This document shows, one piece after another, positions 58,990 to 64,000 of a stretch of 64,000 nt of DNA. A program made the position numbers and the translations under genes. Position 1 is the first letter of the stretch. Each line of letters starts with the position of its first letter. This stretch comes from Flavobacterium sp. 5 (lineage in GTDB: Bacteria; Bacteroidota; Bacteroidia; Flavobacteriales; Flavobacteriaceae): positions 248,001 through 312,000 of the forward strand of contig NZ_PHUE01000001.1 in NCBI RefSeq assembly GCF_002813295.1, read 5' to 3'. Under the pieces are notes generated by a model that had not been told where the DNA came from, ran no database searches, and was given only the letters and a program-made list of their open reading frames with translations.

Positions 58990-61155
58990 TTATTTTAAAG
59001 CAATCATAATTCCATCTTTAAGTGTACCAGAACCTACATAAGTTTTACCTCCAAGAAATAAACTTGCATTTATTTTTTTAATTTCATCATTAATATTTCT
59101 TTTACCCTCTACATTGGAAATTCTAACAATAACAGTATCATTCTTTTTTTCTGCATTAAAAGTTAAAAGAGAGTAATCCCCTTTCTCAAATCCAAATCCA
59201 TCTCCTGAATCTATATATAACTTTCCTGTAGCAATACCTTTTGCATCAAGACAAACAAAAAGACTTAATGGATCAAAGGAATTCTCACCTGCCTTCTGGA
59301 TAATCTTACCAGCAGGAATAATACTTCCTCCCTTAATACTCAATTTTGCCTGATACTTATCCGTTTTCTCACCTTCAACAAGACTTAATTCCTCCCATAT
59401 ACCAGATGGAAGTGCAGGTTCTTTAGCGAATGCAGGCACTACCAAAAGATTTTCTCCTAATAAAAAAACCTGATCTTCAGCTCTTAAAAGAGGATCTTTA
59501 GTATCAGCAAAAAATACTGGCGCCATTACTGGAATACCATTTTTCGAAGACTCATAAAATAAGGTGTACAAATACGGTAACAAGCGATAGCGACGTTCTA
59601 AAGCAATACGCGATGTTTTTTCTATTGCTTCACCATAAGCCCATGGTTCTTTATTATTTGTTCCAGCACATGCATGTCCACGCGCAAAAGGCATAAAAGC
59701 TCCAAAACCAAGCCAATTAGCCCATAATTCTCCACTTGTATCTCCAAGAAAACCTCCTATGTCTGGTCCATTAAAAGGCTGGCCAGATAATCCTAATGTA
59801 AGTGACATTGGCACTGATAATTTTAAATGATCCCAGCTTGCAAAGTTATCTCCTGTCCATGTCGCTGCATAACGCTGCCCTCCTAATAAATTTGATCGAG
59901 TAAGAAGGAAAGGACGTTTAGTTGGGTTTGTTTTCAAAATCCCGTTATAGGAGGCCTCTACCATTAATCGGCCGTAGGCGTTGTGATATAGTAAGTGAGA
60001 ACCTTGTGGCAAATTTTCTCCTCCTTTATGAGGTGTATCATATGGCATTGTACCAAGGCGTTTATCTTCTGGAAAATCATTATCATTTACAGCAGGTTCA
60101 TTCATGTCATTCCAAACACCATCTATACCAGTGTTTAAAAAACCCTTATAGAGTCCTCCCCACCAATTTCTTGTCTTAGGATCCGTAAAATCAGGAAAAA
60201 CACAGTCGCCAGGCCAAACCTTACCATGATATTCATCTCCATTATTTTTCTTTACCCAAACATCACTTTTTGTACCTGATTTATAAACACTATAATCCTT
60301 ATCTACTTTTACTCCTGGATCTATCATATAGACAGCCTTAAATCCTTTTTTATGTAAGTTGTCGTTTAAAACTTTAGGATTTGGAAATCTGATGCTGTCA
60401 AATGTAAATACTCTGTATCCCTGCATATAATCAATATCCATCCAGATAACGTCGCACGGAATTTTCTTTTCTCTAAAAGTATCAGCGATTTCCATTACAC
60501 GCTTTTCAGAATCATATGAGAACCTACATTGATGATATCCTAATGCCCAGCGAGGAGGTAATTTGATTGTGCCTGTTAATTCCGAAAGTCCTTTCATTAC
60601 TTCTTGGGGCGATTTTCTATCAATAATAAAAACTTTAAACAAAGCACCTTCAGAATTATAGATTATTTGATTCGAGTTTGTAATTAGCTCTGCTTTCCAT
60701 GTACTATCAAAGATAATTCCAAAAGCAGAACCATCTTTACGCACTCCCATTACCCACGGATGTGTTTGATACAATCTTTTTCCCCCTTCTACGCTATATG
60801 CACCAGTATCTGTATTCCATAATTTAATAGACTGACCGTTACGTAAAAGCGGACCTGTAACTTCTCCTCCTCCATATAAACTTATATCTCCCTTTAGATT
60901 TAAAACAGCACTTGCTTTATTATTTTTGAATATAAATTCAGGAACTAAAGACCAGTCATATGGCACTTTACCCTTAGATTTTGGTTCTGATACTAGTATT
61001 AATGACGGGGTTTTATTTTTATCAAACCCTTTAGGTACAAATTCAACAATTCTATTCCCTACTAATGATGTTTTGAGCAATGGAATTTCCTGAGCAATAG
61101 ATTCAGTAAAGCATACTGAAATTAAAAAGATTGAAAATACGGCTTTCAAATTCAT
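58990..61155 (-). CDS. GH31 alpha-glucosidase
   Basis: 721 residues. Signal peptide to SIAQ; N-terminal sandwich with LYGGGEVTGPL; GH31 barrel with VIWMDIDYMQ, nucleophile D350 in GVWNDMNEP and acid/base D436 in TWTGDN; C-terminal beta-domains with the ASLFLGGKTYVGSG tail. It is clearly related to the catalytic part of the fusion protein at 9469-13596 (shared DIDYM, KAVYMIDPGVK, YRLLPYLYTL) but without the binding modules and the T9SS domain, so it is probably a periplasmic enzyme that trims alpha-glucosyl or similar residues from imported oligosaccharides. Single-gene unit with its own operator and terminator. Confidence 0.94.
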   Translation of the reverse strand: MNLKAVFSIFLISVCFTESIAQEIPLLKTSLVGNRIVEFVPKGFDKNKTPSLILVSEPKSKGKVPYDWSLVPEFIFKNNKASAVLNLKGDISLYGGGEVTGPLLRNGQSIKLWNTDTGAYSVEGGKRLYQTHPWVMGVRKDGSAFGIIFDSTWKAELITNSNQIIYNSEGALFKVFIIDRKSPQEVMKGLSELTGTIKLPPRWALGYHQCRFSYDSEKRVMEIADTFREKKIPCDVIWMDIDYMQGYRVFTFDSIRFPNPKVLNDNLHKKGFKAVYMIDPGVKVDKDYSVYKSGTKSDVWVKKNNGDEYHGKVWPGDCVFPDFTDPKTRNWWGGLYKGFLNTGIDGVWNDMNEPAVNDNDFPEDKRLGTMPYDTPHKGGENLPQGSHLLYHNAYGRLMVEASYNGILKTNPTKRPFLLTRSNLLGGQRYAATWTGDNFASWDHLKLSVPMSLTLGLSGQPFNGPDIGGFLGDTSGELWANWLGFGAFMPFARGHACAGTNNKEPWAYGEAIEKTSRIALERRYRLLPYLYTLFYESSKNGIPVMAPVFFADTKDPLLRAEDQVFLLGENLLVVPAFAKEPALPSGIWEELSLVEGEKTDKYQAKLSIKGGSIIPAGKIIQKAGENSFDPLSLFVCLDAKGIATGKLYIDSGDGFGFEKGDYSLLTFNAEKKNDTVIVRISNVEGKRNINDEIKKINASLFLGGKTYVGSGTLKDGIMIALK

Positions 61156-61184
61156 ATTAAAAACTTAAATATTATTAAACTATT

Positions 61185-61208
61185 AAAATTTACTAAAACG
61201 ATTTAGTA
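61185..61208 (-). promoter_or_regulatory. LacI-type operator overlapping a near-consensus -7 box (GH31 promoter)
   Basis: TACTAAAACGATTTAGTA (61191-61208) is palindromic except for one base pair. On the minus strand its final TA opens TAAATTTT (61185-61192), one base from TAnnTTTG. It lies 36 bp upstream of the GH31 start codon. Confidence 0.7.
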
Positions 61209-61271
61209 AATAAAACAAATCAATTTGATTTTACAAAATATTATATAAAAAACAAAGTCACTTAAAAAAAC

Positions 61272-61303
61272 ATAGGTGTGCTCAGAGAACTAAACACACC
61301 CAT
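61272..61303 (-). terminator. Rho-independent terminator after the aldose 1-epimerase gene
   Basis: The 9-bp stem ATGGGTGTG/CACACCTAT on the minus strand (one G-U pair) is followed by GTTTTTTTAAG, three bp after the stop codon at 61306. A clear terminator. Confidence 0.8.
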
Positions 61304-61305
61304 AA

Positions 61306-62484
61306 TTATTTTGAAAATTTATAAACAGAAACAGTATGATAGACTGCTTTTGGTTCTAAATTAATTGATGGAAAATTAGGTTGATTTGGAGCATCAGGAA
61401 AATGCTGCGTTTCTAATGCAAAGGCTGTTCTATAATCATCTTTTGAGCCAGATTTGAATGTGTTTTTTCCTTGCATAAAATTGCCGCTATAAAATTGAAA
61501 ACCTGGCTCTTCTGTAAAAACATTCATTACAACACCAGATATGTCTCCTGTAACTGATCCAACATGAATCAAACCATTAACTTTTTCATTTTTTAAAACA
61601 AAATTATGGTCGTATCCACCACCATTTTCTAATTGAATATTATTCGTTTTGATGCGTTCTCCAATAGTGTGAGGCGTAGTAAAATCAAATGGTGTACCAA
61701 TAACTGTTTCAATCTTACCTGTCGGAATTAAACCTTTATCAACAGGTGTGTATTCTTTAGCATTGAATTGTACAATATGATTTAAGATAGTGCCACTTCC
61801 TTCTCCATTTAAATTAAAAAAAGCATGATTGGTTAAGTTTACTATTGTTGTTTTATCTGTTGTTGCTTCATATTCCATTCTTACTTGGTTATCAGTAGTC
61901 ACACTATATGTAACTTTTACTTTTAAATTTCCGGGAAACCCCATTTCCATATCAGGAGAAACATAAGTAAAAACTAAAGTTTTATCATTTATTTTTTCTG
62001 CATTCCAAACAACATCTTGGTATCCTTTTGTTCCTCCATGCAAAGCATTTTCACCGTTATTAACTGGAATACTATAATTTTTTCCATTCAAATTAAATTT
62101 TCCTTTAGCAATTCGATTACCTACACGTCCAATAGTAGCTCCAAAATAAGGCTCAGTTGAGTTTTGATAGTCTTTAATACTCTTAAAACCGACTACTACG
62201 TCAACAAATTCGTTGTTTTTATTTTTAACCAATAAACTAATCAATCGACCTCCATAATTGGTAAAAGCGGCTTGAATATTTTCATTTTTTATCCAATATA
62301 GCTCCACTTTTTTTCCTTCGATTTCTCCTATAAAATTATTTGAATCAAGAACTGTTGGTTGCATGTTTATATTTTCGCTTAGAGGTTTATTAGATACTTT
62401 GACATTATCTTTTTCTTTCTTTTCACAAGAAGTCTGAAGCAACAATCCTAAAAAAAGAATGGTCATTAATTGTGCATTTTTCAT
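61306..62484 (-). CDS. Aldose 1-epimerase (mutarotase), lipoprotein
   Basis: 392 residues. Lipoprotein-type signal ending LQTSC (Cys20) with EKKEKDN after it. The galactose-mutarotase fold shows GNRIAKGKFNLNGKNY, ENALHGG, the catalytic-site NLTNHAFFNLNG, GGYDHNFVLK, and the Glu in ALETQHFPDAPNQPNFP. It interconverts alpha and beta anomers of free aldoses, probably in the periplasm so that released sugars match their transporter. It lies 25 bp after the GH43 gene and shares its transcript. Confidence 0.95.
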   Translation of the reverse strand: MKNAQLMTILFLGLLLQTSCEKKEKDNVKVSNKPLSENINMQPTVLDSNNFIGEIEGKKVELYWIKNENIQAAFTNYGGRLISLLVKNKNNEFVDVVVGFKSIKDYQNSTEPYFGATIGRVGNRIAKGKFNLNGKNYSIPVNNGENALHGGTKGYQDVVWNAEKINDKTLVFTYVSPDMEMGFPGNLKVKVTYSVTTDNQVRMEYEATTDKTTIVNLTNHAFFNLNGEGSGTILNHIVQFNAKEYTPVDKGLIPTGKIETVIGTPFDFTTPHTIGERIKTNNIQLENGGGYDHNFVLKNEKVNGLIHVGSVTGDISGVVMNVFTEEPGFQFYSGNFMQGKNTFKSGSKDDYRTAFALETQHFPDAPNQPNFPSINLEPKAVYHTVSVYKFSK

Positions 62485-62509
62485 TTTTGAATATTTAGAT
62501 TACAATTTA

Positions 62510-63559
62510 TTACATAGAAGGAATAGTCAAAGGAACTCCTGAAGCAGCTGGCTCACCAATAACAGGATTACCCATTTCATCCCATTTTAACTGTTGCATT
62601 CTAGGAGATCTTTTTACACCACATCCATCTCCAGGATTTGAATTTGCATGGTACAAAATCCAATCTTCTTTACCATTTGGTGATTTAAAGAATGAATTAT
62701 GCCCCGGAGCATAGACTTTCGTTTTATTTGATTGTTCCAGAATTGGTTTATCTGATTTTGCCCATGCCGAAGAATCTAATAAATTATCAGTTCCCGTAAA
62801 AGTGAGCAATCCTAAACTATAATTATCAGTCCAACAACCACTTGCTGAAAATACAATAAACACTTTGTCATTATGCGATAGAAATTGAGGCCCTTCGTTT
62901 ACATTTACTTGTGCTGGATTTTTGTCATCATGCAGTGCGCCATACAATTCCCAAGTATTTGTTGGTTTAGAGATTAAAACTCTGTCACCATCAATTTGAG
63001 TTGGAGATTTCATTTTGGCTATATAAATATTTTGTTGCCCATTGGAATCACCTTCCCAACCTGACCAAATCATGTACAATTGTTCCTTATACGTAAAAAT
63101 ATTGCCATCAATAGCCCATTTATCGGTTCGTGGGGCGATTTTTCCTTTAAAAACCCATTCACCTTTCATTGGGTTTTTAGAATCATTTTCTAAAACATAC
63201 ATTCTGTGTGTATCATTAGAACCATTATCTGCTGCAAAATAAACGTACCACTTGTTATTAATAAAATGAAACTCAGGAGCCCAAACTTCGGCAGAATAAT
63301 CAGTGTTTTTTGGAGCAGTCCAAATGACTTTTTTTTCGGCATTTTTTAAATCTGCTAAATTTTTAGTTTTCCAAAGAACTAATTTGTTTTGCATAGTATG
63401 TGTATAATAGTAATATCCATTATAATAAGTACTATAAGGGTCGGGACCATAATCTAAAATAGGATTCGCAAATGTTTGTTGTGCAGATATAGTATTGTTT
63501 CCGATACAAAATAGAATCAGTAATAATGTTTGTTTTAGTATGGAATTTTTTATTTTCAT
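62510..63559 (-). CDS. GH43 family glycosidase, arabinofuranosidase-like
   Basis: 349 residues. Signal peptide to TISAQ, then a single five-bladed propeller with base D40 in DYGPDPYSTYYNGYYYYT, pKa-tuner D151 in WAIDGNIF and acid E222 in VNEGPQFL; near the end APGHNSFFKSPNGKEDWILYHAN, which is common in exo-acting alpha-L-arabinofuranosidases of GH43. It differs strongly from the three other GH43 genes here. Arabinofuranosidase is the best guess, xylosidase or galactosidase possible. First gene of a two-gene unit with the mutarotase. No copy of the LacI-type operator precedes it. Confidence 0.92.
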   Translation of the reverse strand: MKIKNSILKQTLLLILFCIGNNTISAQQTFANPILDYGPDPYSTYYNGYYYYTHTMQNKLVLWKTKNLADLKNAEKKVIWTAPKNTDYSAEVWAPEFHFINNKWYVYFAADNGSNDTHRMYVLENDSKNPMKGEWVFKGKIAPRTDKWAIDGNIFTYKEQLYMIWSGWEGDSNGQQNIYIAKMKSPTQIDGDRVLISKPTNTWELYGALHDDKNPAQVNVNEGPQFLSHNDKVFIVFSASGCWTDNYSLGLLTFTGTDNLLDSSAWAKSDKPILEQSNKTKVYAPGHNSFFKSPNGKEDWILYHANSNPGDGCGVKRSPRMQQLKWDEMGNPVIGEPAASGVPLTIPSM

Positions 63560-63697
63560 ATTTTAGATATTTATTATTTTTTGTCACCTTTTTGAGGCAT
63601 ACTCATTTCATCACCCAATTAGTTAATGGATTAAATTTATTTCAATCGTTTGTATGTAACCCAATGCTGAAAAACAGATTTTGCTTAACTTAAAATC

Positions 63698-63728
63698 AAA
63701 TTATCGGGACAAGTTATCCCGATAATTT
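63698..63728 (-). terminator. Terminator downstream of the truncated gene at the window edge
   Basis: Perfect 12-bp arms AAATTATCGGGA (63698-63709) and TCCCGATAATTT (63717-63728) with a 7-nt loop, followed on the minus strand by GATTTTAAG. It lies about 77 bp beyond the stop at 63806. The symmetric arms would also work on the plus strand. Confidence 0.7.
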
Positions 63729-63805
63729 TGAACACATAAACAACTAACCACAGTTATTATGAAAAAAGCATTCTGTTTTTTGTTGCACAAATAGTACATT
63801 GTCTT

Positions 63806-64000
63806 TTATTTAGCATTTACTTTGGATGTAATTTTTTTAATAAAATCAGTTTCTGATTTTTTATATGGTGTTCCATCTGAATTAAATACTTCATGAAACC
63901 ATACCGGAGGTGCTGATGTATATTTTTTTGTCCAACTATCCCAAGGAAATTTAGTTTGTGTTTTCCCATCTACTAATCCCCAATTGATCATAGCAATTTT
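63806..64000 (-). CDS. C-terminal fragment of a probable secreted glycoside hydrolase
   Basis: Only the last 64 codons and the stop lie in the window; the frame is open to position 64000. The fragment reads KIAMINWGLVDGKTQTKFPW and later APPVWFHEVFNSDGTPYKKSE, the kind of end seen in TIM-barrel cellulase- or xylanase-like enzymes of Bacteroidota, where the sugar-binding end of the barrel (WGLVxGKTQT) is followed by a short helix. I do not assign a GH family with confidence. It is followed by its own terminator and so belongs to a transcription unit mostly outside the window. Confidence 0.6.
   Translation of the reverse strand, partial: KIAMINWGLVDGKTQTKFPWDSWTKKYTSAPPVWFHEVFNSDGTPYKKSETDFIKKITSKVNAK

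Noticed and set aside
63630..63660. Operator-like sequence around AATCGTTTG upstream of the GH43 gene at 63559
   Set aside because: About 10 of 18 positions agree and the arms are not symmetric; likely chance.

Overview
The window looks like a chromosomal segment of a Bacteroidota bacterium of the Flavobacterium type. The evidence is the low GC content, several SusC/SusD pairs, C-terminal sorting domains of the type IX secretion system (T9SS) ending in FIKK, an ECF sigma/FecR pair, and -7 boxes of the TAnnTTTG type. Every gene I can support lies on the minus strand, so transcription runs from position 64000 towards 1. The whole window is devoted to glycan breakdown: polysaccharide utilization loci (PULs) and satellite enzyme genes. 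I saw no rRNA, tRNA, transposase or CRISPR.

Right part (64000-58990). The tail of an unassigned secreted enzyme is followed by a terminator, then a two-gene unit (GH43 and a lipoprotein aldose 1-epimerase) and a GH31 alpha-glucosidase with its own operator and promoter.

Alpha-mannan locus (58033-40637). SusC, SusD, a SusE-like lipoprotein, a GH76 endo-alpha-1,6-mannanase lipoprotein, an SGNH hydrolase, a GH2, a GH92, a GH125 and a second GH92 are followed by a ROK-type sugar kinase and a cupin phosphomannose isomerase. Together they form a plausible route from surface cleavage of alpha-mannan, through import and trimming, to mannose, mannose-6-phosphate and fructose-6-phosphate. A LacI-type regulator gene (39446-40477) follows.

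Galactoside-type locus (39201-24069). An ECF sigma factor and FecR anti-sigma factor precede a SusC with an N-terminal STN signalling domain, SusD and a LacZ-type GH2. Then come a GH97 (probably alpha-galactosidase type), an MFS sugar symporter and a second LacI regulator. A 12-box, 22-bp tandem repeat array lies between that regulator and a GH43 gene.

Left part (20260-1). A third SusC/SusD/SusE-like set is followed by large secreted multidomain enzymes: a GH31 with four SusE/SusF-like modules, a GH76 with two crystallin-like and one ricin-like module, and two GH43 paralogues with two ricin-type trefoils each. All four end in T9SS sorting domains. A truncated GH31 of a different type ends the window.

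Regulation. A palindrome close to TACTAAAACGTTTTAGTA occurs upstream of at least six transcription units. At three of them its last two bases are the first two bases of a consensus -7 box. The two LacI paralogues share the same recognition helix, so they probably read the same operator and tie the separate loci together. GH76/GH92/GH125 with GH43, GH2, GH31 and GH97 would fit a decorated fungal alpha-mannan or galactomannan. That substrate is an inference; the enzyme families themselves are well supported.
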